From JBGSZX01 sp964640545 (GTDB lineage Bacteria; Bdellovibrionota; UBA2428): 27,888 nucleotides of DNA. Position 1 is the first letter of the stretch. Each line of letters begins with the position of its first letter. The notes beneath the pieces are model-generated. The model was given only the letters and a program-made list of their open reading frames with translations, was not told the DNA's origin and did not search any database. The stretch is from the NCBI GenBank assembly GCA_964640545.1, contig CAZXHL010000023.1:1-27888 (forward strand), in the 5' to 3' direction. The position numbers and the translations under genes are program-made. Shown one piece after another: positions 1-7,814 of this stretch.

Positions 1-97
1 AACGACCACAGAAAGAATTAGTTGGTTGCATATCCCTAAATATTAGCACTTTCGGACGAAACTGCAAAAGTTAAGCTTGGGTTAATGAACAAAAACA

Positions 98-128
98 AAG
101 GCGAAAGGTCTTTTTGACCGTTCGCCTT
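98..128 (-). terminator. Rho-independent terminator of the small acidic protein gene
   Basis: Positions 98-105 (AAGGCGAA) pair perfectly with 121-128 (TTCGCCTT). After one A/G mismatch, 107-110 (GGTC) pair with 116-119 (GACC) around a five-base loop. On the minus strand the stem is followed by a T-rich run (TTTGTTTTTG, positions 97 downward). It lies about 27 bases past the stop of the minus-strand gene that ends at 155, as expected for its transcription terminator. Confidence 0.75.
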
Positions 129-154
129 CAAAACTACATCGTGCTACTAAGCGA

Positions 155-439
155 TTATTCGTCGCCTGAATCCATCTCGGATTCATCCATTTCCACGTAG
201 TCATCTTCCACTTCAAATTCAATTTTAGGGCAAGACTTACCTTTTTTATCCTTAACGTTTGATAGAGACTGACAAGTTCCCGTGTCTTCGTGCAAGTCGC
301 AGCACTCCTCAAAACTCATCATAGGCACCGCTTTTTTTACCGCGGGAGCCTTTGCTTTTTCTTTGTTTGCTTCAGCCTGAGAAGCTAACAAGATGGTAAA
401 CACCAATGTTGCTGTTCCAAAAATTTTCATGCCATTCAT
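155..439 (-). CDS. small secreted acidic Cys-containing protein, unknown function
   Basis: I do not recognise the family. The 94-residue product starts with a clear signal peptide (hydrophobic residues 6-20, likely cleavage after the Ala-x-Ala-type site near residue 24). A Lys/Ala-rich stretch follows, then a Cys cluster (ECCDLHEDTGTC near 45-56 and one more Cys near 70), and a strongly acidic C-terminal tail of about 20 residues rich in Asp and Glu. The start is supported by AGGAG nine bases upstream; a second in-frame Met lies three codons in. It has its own terminator and lies 129 bases downstream of the S1/P1 nuclease gene on the same strand. The acidic tail could bind metal or mimic nucleic acid, but that is speculation. 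Confidence 0.75.
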   Translation of the reverse strand: MNGMKIFGTATLVFTILLASQAEANKEKAKAPAVKKAVPMMSFEECCDLHEDTGTCQSLSNVKDKKGKSCPKIEFEVEDDYVEMDESEMDSGDE

Positions 440-568
440 GTGACATTTCTCCTTCTGCCTCGCTCACTATTGGAGCCAGGCCTAAGCTTTCATTTTGCGC
501 TTTTTTTGTAGAAAAGATAGCTAAGAAAACAGTCCGAGCGAAATCTTATTACGGCCGGAGACGGTCCG

Positions 569-1615
569 TTACTTTACTTGCCGGTCCCTTAACTCAATAG
601 CCGTCGCCCTTGTTAGGTTCTCTAAAGTTTTTGAGCCTATTGGCTTAACTTTGCCCTTATTGGCAGCCTCGTTTAGCATCCCTGCCAACCTAAGCCCCCC
701 AAGCAGGACCTGCCTTTGGACAATTGGCAGAGAGCGTCGCAAGTAATCTGCACTGATTTTTGGCACCTTGGAAGCACGAAAACTACCGTCTACAACCTGA
801 AGGGTTTTAGGATCCACAGTCTTACAATAAGCTCTTTTGCTAGGCGCTATTTTGGGGTCTTTGTCCGGATAGACCACAGGGTGTAACGCCTGTGCTTCTG
901 CGTACCAAGTCAACAAATCTAGCCCTCCAACCTTTCCAAGCGCTGGCGGATTTTCTAAGTGCAGAGACGATTTTTTATCCAATGTCTGCGCCAAGAACTC
1001 TTGATATCCGTAGTACCTTTTCTGTCCTGGGTAGGGCTTCGATGTTTTTCTGAATTCAGCTTCCGTATATTCAAACATTCCCTCGTCCCATAGCGTATGA
1101 AGATTTGTTAGAACCTCTTGTCTACTAAGGGGGTCAATCCACTTCACCAAACATAGATTCGCCCCTTGATCCAAGCCATTCCCCACATGCAAAGGCATGT
1201 GAACATCGCCAACGGCATGAACAAGATATCTAAGTAGTATCGCCTTCTCGGGCTGAGAAATCTTGGGGTCAATCAGTTTTCCTGGAACCAAAGAAAGAAT
1301 CGAATGCAGACTTTTCTTGGCAATTTGATCAGGAGGCAGATCCTCGTATTTTTGACCTACCGGAACTTCAACATAATGGTAAGGACTAAAATGATCGAAA
1401 CGAGAATCTGATCTTACCTTATCAGACCAAACACCAGAAATTGCCAACGGTTCCAAACCTAGGATCTGAAAAACCAAGTTCTTTGCTTCAGGGGTCAAAT
1501 GCCGCTCGGCAATTTCGCCCACGGCTCCATGCCCAATCTCCCCCCAAGCACGACAGTCTCTTGATAAGAACCCAATCAAAACAAAAAACACCAAATACAA
1601 TTGTTTGTACGACAT
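569..1615 (-). CDS. secreted S1/P1-family nuclease
   Basis: The 348-residue protein belongs to the zinc-dependent S1/P1 nuclease family (phospholipase C/P1 nuclease fold), which cleaves single-stranded DNA and RNA. A signal peptide (about 1-23) leaves the conserved tryptophan of AWGEIGH at the mature N-terminus. All nine residues that bind the three zinc ions in this family are visible: W24, H29, D65, H80, H133, D137, H143, H173 and D177, in the contexts WGEIGH, WSDKVR, PYHYVEVP, LVHAVGDVHMPLH and NLHTLWDEG. GGGAG about nine bases before the ATG supports the start. In a predator this enzyme would suit digestion of prey nucleic acid in the periplasm or outside the cell; that role is inferred. 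No clear terminator follows the stop; a weak dyad at about 548-566 lacks a T run. Confidence 0.92.
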   Translation of the reverse strand: MSYKQLYLVFFVLIGFLSRDCRAWGEIGHGAVGEIAERHLTPEAKNLVFQILGLEPLAISGVWSDKVRSDSRFDHFSPYHYVEVPVGQKYEDLPPDQIAKKSLHSILSLVPGKLIDPKISQPEKAILLRYLVHAVGDVHMPLHVGNGLDQGANLCLVKWIDPLSRQEVLTNLHTLWDEGMFEYTEAEFRKTSKPYPGQKRYYGYQEFLAQTLDKKSSLHLENPPALGKVGGLDLLTWYAEAQALHPVVYPDKDPKIAPSKRAYCKTVDPKTLQVVDGSFRASKVPKISADYLRRSLPIVQRQVLLGGLRLAGMLNEAANKGKVKPIGSKTLENLTRATAIELRDRQVK

Positions 1616-1776
1616 ACGATTTATCTCCCGAGATCAGACCATTCCCGTTTTTTGTACATAAAAACATCAAGTAGAATTCCGACGAGATGAAACTCGATCG
1701 ATGACCGAATCATCTCATAGCCCAGAAAATGGTCAACACCGAAACAAAGTTAAGCGTATAGAAACGAGAGGCCGAA

Positions 1777-1918
1777 GGCTAGGTCAACGTACTAAATGTG
1801 AGTTGAGAAGAGTGAGGCAGAAGGCCAAGTTAACGAGCCAAAGCGAGTTGAGAAGAGTGAGGCAGAAGGCCAAGTTAACGAGCCAAAGGCTAGGTCAACG
1901 AACTAAGGTGAGTTGACA
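1777..1918. repeat. palindromic intergenic repeat with 45-bp tandem duplication beside tRNA-Val
   Basis: Two 45-base units (1800-1844 and 1845-1889) differ only at their last base. They are flanked by two copies of GGCTAGGTCAACG (1777-1789 and 1888-1900). The distal end holds an inverted repeat, GTCAAC at 1896-1901 with GTTGAC at 1912-1917. Each unit carries AAGGCCAAGTTAACGAGCC, which resembles the element at 4164-4264. The 306-base stretch between the nuclease start (1615) and the tRNA contains this repeat and no convincing gene. The short open frame across it is low-complexity repeat translation. Confidence 0.85.
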
Positions 1919-1921
1919 ATA

Positions 1922-1998
1922 TGGTAGTCCCTATCTGACTCGAACAGATGACCCCCTCCTTGTAAGGGAGGTGCTCTAACCAACTGAGCTAAGGGACT
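1922..1998 (-). tRNA. tRNA-Val (anticodon UAC)
   Basis: The minus strand folds into a full cloverleaf of 77 bases including an encoded CCA. The acceptor stem is AGTCCCT with AGGGACT. The D arm is GCTC/GAGC, the anticodon stem CCTCC/GGAGG around loop CTTACAA (anticodon TAC, valine), a five-base variable loop follows, and the T arm is ATCTG/CAGAT around TTCGAGT. The discriminator base is A. It is a single tRNA gene with its own promoter just upstream. Confidence 0.97.
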
Positions 1999-2016
1999 CC
2001 TTGTTGGAAGGTAACC

Positions 2017-2045
2017 GATATAGTCAGAGGAAGTCAGGTGGTCAA
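2017..2045 (-). promoter_or_regulatory. sigma70-type promoter for tRNA-Val
   Basis: On the minus strand TTGACC (2040-2045) and TATATC (2017-2022) are separated by exactly 17 bases. Transcription would begin near 2010, about 11 bases before the mature tRNA 5' end at 1998. The element overlaps the upstream GTG candidate start of the divergent lipoprotein gene, which is one reason to prefer that gene's later ATG. Confidence 0.7.
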
Positions 2046-2073
2046 CCCGGAAAAAGCATTCTATGATGCCTTT

Positions 2074-2880
2074 ATGCCAAAAATTCTCAGCAGTTTAGCC
2101 CTCCTAGCCCTACTAGGAGCCTGTTCGACCCCATTTCGCTTCACAGTCCCATCTTTGCGATTTCAGAGTCCTGAGGTCAACGGCCCGAAAGAAAACATGA
2201 GCTTTGCGGGAGGTCTCCAAAGCTACAACGATGTCGAGCTTACGCCAGCAGTTGAAACCATCCCGATTCACACAAGCCCTGCAACCGTTAGGCAGCGCTT
2301 CATGGACAAAAGCGATGATGACGTCCTCGATGTTCTGTTCAATTGGAGCTACATCTACCTCAACCTCGGATACCGTCCAGCCGTCATCCCCGTCGAATTC
2401 TCGCTTACCTTCCCATCAACTCTCGGAGCGAAAGTTCAACTTATAGGAGCCAATGCCGATGACGCGAAAGCTGGGAACTTCTCCCTTGCCGTCACAGCAG
2501 CTTGGGCTTCTCGGGGAATTGCTGGTGGCTCAATTTCAGAAGCGGAAACTCCGGAGCCAGCGTATTACCAATATGATTTTGATCGCAAGATCTACGACGC
2601 CTCTGCCATCGTCGGATTCCGTTTCACCGACAGCTTCCTTTTATACGGCGGAGCCTATATTTTTAATTCTCCATACTCCATGACTCAAAACCTAAGCACA
2701 GGTACCGGCAATATCTCCGCCATCAAAGGAGCTGCCAATTCCTTTGGCGGAAACGTTGGAGTTCAACTTGGACATGAAGGCACGATTCTGAAGTTAGAAG
2801 TAGCTGTGAATAAGTTAGAAACATACCTCACTAGCAACACGTATGTGCATGGGGGAGTTTCATTCTCGGGTAGGTTCTAA
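2074..2880 (+). CDS. outer-membrane-type lipoprotein, unknown function
   Basis: I do not recognise a named family. From the ATG at 2074 the product has 268 residues. It begins with a compact lipoprotein signal peptide (MPKILSSLALLALLGAC, lipid-modified Cys17). The rest is rich in alternating polar/hydrophobic strands with Gly and aromatic residues (for example YGGAYIFNSPYS and the last segment YVHGGVSFSGRF). The terminal Phe is typical of outer-membrane barrels. An in-frame GTG at 2038 has a better ribosome site (AGAGGA, six bases away) and would add 12 residues, but they are acidic, unlike a signal n-region, and overlap the tRNA promoter. The start is therefore uncertain. The stop overlaps the convergent neighbour's stop by four bases. 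Confidence 0.8.
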   Translation: MPKILSSLALLALLGACSTPFRFTVPSLRFQSPEVNGPKENMSFAGGLQSYNDVELTPAVETIPIHTSPATVRQRFMDKSDDDVLDVLFNWSYIYLNLGYRPAVIPVEFSLTFPSTLGAKVQLIGANADDAKAGNFSLAVTAAWASRGIAGGSISEAETPEPAYYQYDFDRKIYDASAIVGFRFTDSFLLYGGAYIFNSPYSMTQNLSTGTGNISAIKGAANSFGGNVGVQLGHEGTILKLEVAVNKLETYLTSNTYVHGGVSFSGRF

Positions 2881-3359
2881 TCTTCTAAGAGGTGGACAAA
2901 GATTCTCGTCTGATCCATTGTCCAAACATCGAGATCAGGGTCGTCATCTAGGTTGCCAACGGCCATCAAAATCATTCCTGAATTCCAGATTCCACATTGT
3001 GGACAAAGACCCTTCAGCAAATCAAAGTTTTTGAAGGCGAGCGATTCATCGATGGGCCCAGGACTAAGCCAAGAACTGCGCAGCTCTTCTTTTGTCGTCA
3101 GCCAACCATATTCATAGGCGTGACTTACGTTTGCATTTTCATTAATGAGATTTTCAAAAGCCGCTAGGCTTCCCTCACGGTTTTGAACATCCGAAGATCC
3201 AACGGCTTGAAATAAAAATGCCAACCCTAGCTTCGCTTGGTTTCGTAGGGCTCTCTTCCTAAGCTTTTCAGATTGTGCGCTATTTGGCGTGTTCTGGTTG
3301 CACGCAGTCATAGCGATTCCCAACATCAACAATGCGCACAAACCCCAAACCCTTTTCAC
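2877..3359 (-). CDS. pilin-like lipoprotein
   Basis: The chosen GTG start gives 160 residues. An n-region MKRVWG and hydrophobic core lead to lipobox MTAC with Cys20. Residues 40-55 (NQAKLGLAFLFQAVGS) resemble the helix of type IV pilins after the membrane segment. The C-terminal part (AVGNLDDDPDLDVWTMDQ, 133-150) closely resembles the Asp-rich DxWTxD end of deltaproteobacterial PilA-like proteins. There is no prepilin peptidase site, so the protein appears lipid-anchored rather than polymerised. A CPQC motif (119-122) is unusual for this fold. A longer TTG-started frame to 3428 exists but would put 23 non-signal residues first. The pilin relationship is from remembered motifs and needs an HMM check. 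Confidence 0.7.
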   Translation of the reverse strand: MKRVWGLCALLMLGIAMTACNQNTPNSAQSEKLRKRALRNQAKLGLAFLFQAVGSSDVQNREGSLAAFENLINENANVSHAYEYGWLTTKEELRSSWLSPGPIDESLAFKNFDLLKGLCPQCGIWNSGMILMAVGNLDDDPDLDVWTMDQTRIFVHLLED

Positions 3360-3517
3360 AACAACTTCATGATAATAGAAGTGACCTCTTAAGGCTACGC
3401 CGGCGAGCAAAGAGTCGGATAGTGTCAAACTTTCGACATCAACAAAAACGTAGGCTTGTTTTCCCGGCCAAATGTTGCAACACTAAAGCTAGTCATTCGT
3501 CATGACTGGAGGATTTT

Positions 3518-4132
3518 ATGAAACTATTGAATCGATCGTTCTTAGCACTTTGTCTGATTGTCGGCTTTGGATATAGCCAACAATCTCAAGCCTTACTTTC
3601 CACGAGCCTTAAGGGTGGAATAGGCCTGAATAAAATGAGCTCTACTGATAGTGGCGGAAATTCCATCGCCGGAAGCAGCTTTGGTATCGGATACCAAGGC
3701 GGACTGGGCCTTGAGTTTAGCTTGGGTGTCGCAAGTGTTGCTGCAGATGTTCTTTTTGCACAAAGAGGCTCCTTCAACACGTTAACAACAAGCAAATGGA
3801 AAACCATTCTTGTTCCTGTTCAAGCAAAGTTTTCTCTTATTCCACTTCTTAGTCTTGGCTTGGGCGGCTATTTTTCTACGGCACTTGGCGACATCAGCAC
3901 AGAAAGCAACCTCGGAGTTTCGACTGGCACAACCACTTTTGCTGCCGCAAACCTCAGCAAGTCTGATTTCGGAGCTGTCGCCAGTGTCGGGATATCACTT
4001 CCTCTCGGCGTGACAACTCTATCTGTTGAAGGTCGCTACCTCTACGGAATGAAAAACTTGCAGACCAATGCAACTGGCGACGCTTCAACAAAAATGTCAG
4101 CCTTCGACATGCTCGTCGGCGTCACATTTTAA
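3518..4132 (+). CDS. small outer-membrane beta-barrel protein
   Basis: The 204-residue protein has a classic Sec signal peptide (about 1-25, cut after SQA). The body is Gly/Ser-rich with alternating strands, such as GIGYQGGLGLEFSLGV and VEGRYLYGMKNL, and ends in a barrel-like GVTF. This is the pattern of eight-strand OmpA/OmpX or PorT-type barrels (outer membrane protein beta-barrel domain). GGAGG six bases before the ATG fixes the start. It is transcribed alone, divergent from the pilin-like lipoprotein. Substrate and role cannot be read from the sequence. Confidence 0.82.
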   Translation: MKLLNRSFLALCLIVGFGYSQQSQALLSTSLKGGIGLNKMSSTDSGGNSIAGSSFGIGYQGGLGLEFSLGVASVAADVLFAQRGSFNTLTTSKWKTILVPVQAKFSLIPLLSLGLGGYFSTALGDISTESNLGVSTGTTTFAAANLSKSDFGAVASVGISLPLGVTTLSVEGRYLYGMKNLQTNATGDASTKMSAFDMLVGVTF

Positions 4133-4163
4133 AAGATATCTATTATAAATTTCGTCTGGCTAG

Positions 4164-4264
4164 CTCCCAAAAGGGAACTGGCCATGCTCGGCCGCAGGCC
4201 AAGACATCGAACGAAGCGAAATGGCCAGAGCCAAAGGCTAAGTTAACGACCTATGGGAGTTAAC
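4164..4264. repeat. nested palindromic intergenic repeat (REP-like)
   Basis: Between two convergent genes lie nested dyads: CTCCC (4164-4168) with GGGAG (4255-4259), CTGGCCAT (4178-4185) with ATGGCCAG (4221-4228), GGCC-GCA-GGCC (4190-4200), and GTTAAC at 4242-4247 and 4259-4264. CGGCCGCAGGCCAAG (4189-4203) recurs inverted at 25006-25020. The GGCTAAGTTAACGACC part resembles the repeat at 1777-1918. It may also serve as a bidirectional transcription stop. Confidence 0.8.
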
Positions 4265-4266
4265 AA

Positions 4267-4911
4267 TTAAAGCCCTAACGTTTTTTTAACGTAGGCCTCA
4301 AGTCTTTCGCCAAGCAAACCAGCAGGCGGAACTTCCATTCCAAACGTTTCAATACTCGGAGCACCAGAGGCCTCAGTCGCCGCACCAGCAGAAGTGGAAT
4401 CGTTTCCGTCTCCCATCTGCTGACCAAGACCGCTACCACCTGCTCCGCCAGCAGCCTCAGCATCAATCTTATCGTAGTCCATAAGCTTGATGGCGCCTTC
4501 GGACTCCAACTTTCGAGCCTCCGAAACTAGCTTTCGTTGCGCCGACTGAATCTGACCTTCATTGGGAGGCGCATCTGCAAGAGCTTCTTTTTCCTCTCGA
4601 TAAGACGAAAACCTGCCCCCTAAGCACTTCTCAACTAGCTTCTTAAAATTTTCGTCCGTTTCAGAATGCAAAGATAGAGCGAGAATTTTCGGCGTTCCAG
4701 CCGACACAATCTCAGCTATCAAACTTTCATCAAGCGCCTTCAGCTTCGTATAGTCGAAAAGGCGTGCTTGAATCTTGGCCCCAAATTCGGGGTCTTCCTT
4801 TAAGACCATATTCAAAAGGTTCGAACGCTTCGGTTCTGCCGATTCTTCAATGAGCTTCACAAGCTCCATCATTGAAGCAGAATTTTTCTTATATCGAGCC
4901 AACATGGACAT
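4267..4911 (-). CDS. FliG C-terminal-domain-like protein
   Basis: The 214 residues align by eye with the end of the FliG middle domain and the FliG C-terminal domain, the rotor part that meets the flagellar stator. The match runs from about residue 13 (MMELVKLIEESAEPKRSNLL) through KEDPEFGAKIQARLFDYTKLKALDESLI to ARKLESEGAI (132-141). The charged patch of FliG_C (in E. coli R281, D288 and D289, from memory) is mirrored by R100 and E106-E107. The K264 position seems to be His82. There is no FliF-binding N-terminal domain. A Gly/Ala-rich linker (152-185) and a short amphipathic end (200-214) follow. The ATG sits two bases after the stop of the PATAN protein gene, so the two are translationally coupled. 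No other flagellar gene is present. Confidence 0.7.
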   Translation of the reverse strand: MSMLARYKKNSASMMELVKLIEESAEPKRSNLLNMVLKEDPEFGAKIQARLFDYTKLKALDESLIAEIVSAGTPKILALSLHSETDENFKKLVEKCLGGRFSSYREEKEALADAPPNEGQIQSAQRKLVSEARKLESEGAIKLMDYDKIDAEAAGGAGGSGLGQQMGDGNDSTSAGAATEASGAPSIETFGMEVPPAGLLGERLEAYVKKTLGL

Positions 4912-4913
4912 AA

Positions 4914-6341
4914 CTAAACATTCCTCTTCTGAGCCACAACGGGCAATAGCAACCCTTGTTGCCTAAGTTCGATCAATGTCTCAAAAATTTCCGCATCTGG
5001 CAAAGGGCAATAGTTCAAAATATCACGCACAATTCCGTACTCCCCAACACTGGCCAGAACTTTGGTCTCAGGAATAGTCCAGAATCTCTTAGCCCTAAAC
5101 TTATCTGGAACAATTTTCAGAGAAACATTTCCAGGAGGGATGTAAGCCTGAACCTTGTTCAAAATTTTCTTTGAAGTATTTACGGATCGCGTAAACCCCA
5201 CCAGGTCGAGACGAATGCTCTCAAGAGGCACCTTCGCAGCTACGCCTTCATGAAATGCCCAACTCGAATCCGGCCAGTGAATGATTCTTAGCAATGCCTT
5301 TGCCCCAGAAACTGCGCCCGTCATCGCATGAACTACATTGCCCGAGTAAAAATAAATCGAACCAGACCTATGACCAGCCTTCACCTGAAGCTCTCCAACT
5401 GCTTGGCGGGACATTAAAGCGCGACAAAAACCCTCTATGGTGTCTTCTACATTTTCAGATCTTCTATCATCATGTACTTCATCAATGTCTGAGTCATGAA
5501 TGATATCTAGCTTCTTCGCCACCCCAACAAACTTGTCCAATTCAGAGTCTCTTCCAAAAGAAAACACTAAATCATGTATCTGCAGCTCATCGCCGCATCG
5601 AAGACCCGAGGGATCACCTCGCAACTCTATAGGAAGATTTTTACTCAATGCCTGGACAGACCAAGTCTTCTCAAAGTATCTCAGCTCACAAAAATCTTCT
5701 GAGCCGGGGAAAGGCAGCTTAATATCCGCCCGGCTTTCTCGCGCTCCAAAGGAAAAAACTCCGACACTTCGGTCGAGCTTTCTCACCAAAGTCTGAGCCC
5801 AGTTTTCTGGAGGATTGATGAGACGAATCTCCTCAACGTCGTGAAATTGTTTTTTGATCCACTGACGTGCGGAATCAATAAAGGCTTTGCTATTAATTTT
5901 TCGATCCAAGTCGTCTACAGCTTTATCGATTCGAACAGAAAGGTCCGAAGTCGTAGCTCCGTCCCAAGCGACAGCATCCCAGTCAGAAAACTCATTGAGT
6001 GCCAAAAGCTGTCCAGGCGTTGGCTGAATGAACGCACAAAGACCTTCTTTTTTAGGTGCAACATCTTTTAAAAATTCGACAGGAACAGGCTGCCCCAAAT
6101 CTAAGAGGAGTACGACATAGTCGTATTCGTTGTACGAACTCGAAAGCTCATCAAGGCGTCCGCGATAGACCTTATAAGCCCTACGAGAGGGCGCCTTGTG
6201 GTCCAATGCCCACTGGAGCCCCTTAACTTGTTCCGGGGCTCCCAGACATAAAATGTGAGTTGCGTCGCCAAAATCGCCGCCGCTTGAGCTTGAAAAACTA
6301 TCTGTCAAATTGCCTTGCCCCTTCCAGGGCCGCCTGAACAT
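4914..6341 (-). CDS. PATAN (DUF4388) and FHA-like domain protein
   Basis: The 475-residue cytoplasmic protein appears to have four parts. The N-terminal alpha/beta domain (about 26-150) contains YDYVVLLLDLGQP and resembles a degenerate receiver. Residues 195-265 look like a divergent FHA domain (ELRYFEKTWSVQ, LRCGDELQIHDLVFSF). Residues 300-385 match the PATAN/DUF4388 domain (GELQVKAGHRSGSIYFYSG, VVHAMTGAVSGAKALLRI). The C-terminal 425-470 is winged-helix-like. PATAN proteins are known from signalling to pili and gliding systems in Myxococcus and cyanobacteria. The first ATG overlaps the end of the protease gene by 44 bases; an in-frame TTG at residue 12 is an alternative. It is the middle gene of a three-gene unit with the FliG-like gene. 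Confidence 0.75.
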   Translation of the reverse strand: MFRRPWKGQGNLTDSFSSSSGGDFGDATHILCLGAPEQVKGLQWALDHKAPSRRAYKVYRGRLDELSSSYNEYDYVVLLLDLGQPVPVEFLKDVAPKKEGLCAFIQPTPGQLLALNEFSDWDAVAWDGATTSDLSVRIDKAVDDLDRKINSKAFIDSARQWIKKQFHDVEEIRLINPPENWAQTLVRKLDRSVGVFSFGARESRADIKLPFPGSEDFCELRYFEKTWSVQALSKNLPIELRGDPSGLRCGDELQIHDLVFSFGRDSELDKFVGVAKKLDIIHDSDIDEVHDDRRSENVEDTIEGFCRALMSRQAVGELQVKAGHRSGSIYFYSGNVVHAMTGAVSGAKALLRIIHWPDSSWAFHEGVAAKVPLESIRLDLVGFTRSVNTSKKILNKVQAYIPPGNVSLKIVPDKFRAKRFWTIPETKVLASVGEYGIVRDILNYCPLPDAEIFETLIELRQQGLLLPVVAQKRNV

Positions 6342-7689
6342 TCATAAGACCCCCAGTTACAGTTATACCCTGAAGAGCCGGGAATGGGTCAACTGTACTA
6401 AGGATGATTTCTTTGACTTCTAATGCTGTGAGCTCAGGTCGTTCCGCCAAAATCAAGGCAGCGAGTCCCGCCACATGCGGACATGCCATCGATGTCCCAC
6501 TATTTTTTTGATATTTATTGCCGGGTACAGCGCTTAAGATGTTGCTGCCAGGCGCACCAAGGTCCACAGACTCAGCTCCGTAGTTCGAGAAAAATGACCT
6601 ACGATCTCTATCATTCGTCGCAGCGACAGTGATGATGTTTTCCACGTCATACGCCGCAGGATAGAGAGGGCGAGAGTCATTGTCAGCACCGTCGTTTCCA
6701 GCAGCTGCAACAAATAGCACGTCGGCCTCAGCCGCGCGTTCGATGGACTCCTTAAGCGCAATGTTCAAAGAATCATCTTCTTCTGGAGTTCCGCCCCAGG
6801 AGTTGCTCAATACCCTGGCTCCGTTGGCGACAGCGTAGTCAATGGAAAGAATAGCATCCGCTGTCGTTCCATAGCCCTGATCTCCAATGAATCTCACTGC
6901 CATGATACTTGCCTTCTGTGCCACACCACTAACTCCAATACCATTGCCACCAACACCAGCAATCGTTCCAGAAGTATGAGTTCCATGACCATGACCATCG
7001 AAGGGGAATGCATCTTTGTCCGCAAAGTCGTAGCCAACGCCTTCCCACATATTTTGATTTAAGTCTTCATGATTGTAATCAACACCAGTGTCGATGTCGG
7101 CAACGATGATGTCACGAGAACCTGGTTGAGCCTCCCAAGCTAGATTCGCACGAGTTCGCTCAAGCCCCCACAACTCTCCCATTAATGGATCGCCCAGGTT
7201 TTCTGCTGGCTCACCAATCGGAGATTGAAAGGGAGGATTCGCCGTCTGGAGAACATCAAAACCATTCTTTAAGATATCAAAGCCACGGAACAGCTCAACA
7301 CTGCCATTCAACTCTTCCTCAGTTTTAAAAATGGAAAGGTAGTAATTTGGTTGAGCCCACTCAACAAGGCCCGAAGACTGAAGTTTTTTCGCCGCCTCTT
7401 TTGAAGTCAAACCCGCCGCAAAACGCAACAACTTCGTCGCACCCTGATCAAGAGCACCATGAAGAGCTTCAACTTCGCTAATGGCCCCAACTGAGCGAGA
7501 ATCAAGAGACATCGTCGCCAATTGAGCATTCAATCCCCAAACACTTGTATTGCGCTTCATTTTAACGATCAAGCTTTGTGGAACAGATTGTCCCTGTGCT
7601 TTTTCATGAAGACTCGATGCAAAAGAGTCTTCCCCATGTGTAGCGATGACTCCCAAAGATAATAAAAATAAATTCCTCAAATTCGACAT
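6298..7689 (-). CDS. secreted S8-family subtilisin-like serine protease
   Basis: From the ATG at 7689 the 463-residue precursor has a signal peptide (about 1-25), a propeptide-like domain (about 38-120, including SLIVKMKRN and LVEWAQPNYYLS, as in fervidolysin-type proteases), then the subtilase domain. The catalytic triad is intact: D200 in ADIDTGVDYNHEDL, H235 in GHGHGTHTSG and S400 in NSGTSMACPHVAG. The oxyanion Asn is N332 (AAAGND). The start is set by a strong GGAGGGGAG site a few bases upstream; a longer frame to 7755 lacks signal-peptide character at its N-terminus. The end overlaps the next gene by 44 bases, suggesting a shared transcript. It is probably exported to the periplasm or medium. 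Confidence 0.93.
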   Translation of the reverse strand: MSNLRNLFLLSLGVIATHGEDSFASSLHEKAQGQSVPQSLIVKMKRNTSVWGLNAQLATMSLDSRSVGAISEVEALHGALDQGATKLLRFAAGLTSKEAAKKLQSSGLVEWAQPNYYLSIFKTEEELNGSVELFRGFDILKNGFDVLQTANPPFQSPIGEPAENLGDPLMGELWGLERTRANLAWEAQPGSRDIIVADIDTGVDYNHEDLNQNMWEGVGYDFADKDAFPFDGHGHGTHTSGTIAGVGGNGIGVSGVAQKASIMAVRFIGDQGYGTTADAILSIDYAVANGARVLSNSWGGTPEEDDSLNIALKESIERAAEADVLFVAAAGNDGADNDSRPLYPAAYDVENIITVAATNDRDRRSFFSNYGAESVDLGAPGSNILSAVPGNKYQKNSGTSMACPHVAGLAALILAERPELTALEVKEIILSTVDPFPALQGITVTGGLMNVQAALEGARQFDR

Positions 7690-7814
7690 AATTCTCCCCT
7701 CCCAGGTCCTAATAACGATAGCCATTATTTTGATCTCATGGGGGATGCCGAGCAAATGTAAGTCCTTTTAAGAACTCACCGCAGCGTTGCTTAGTTTTCT
7801 AATGATGGCAGAAC

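Noticed and set aside
548..566. Weak dyad after the S1/P1 nuclease stop
   Set aside because: The stem is imperfect and no T run follows on the minus strand.
1701..1916. 71-residue open frame across the tandem repeat
   Set aside because: It translates the palindromic repeat twice, has no ribosome site, and has no protein-like composition.
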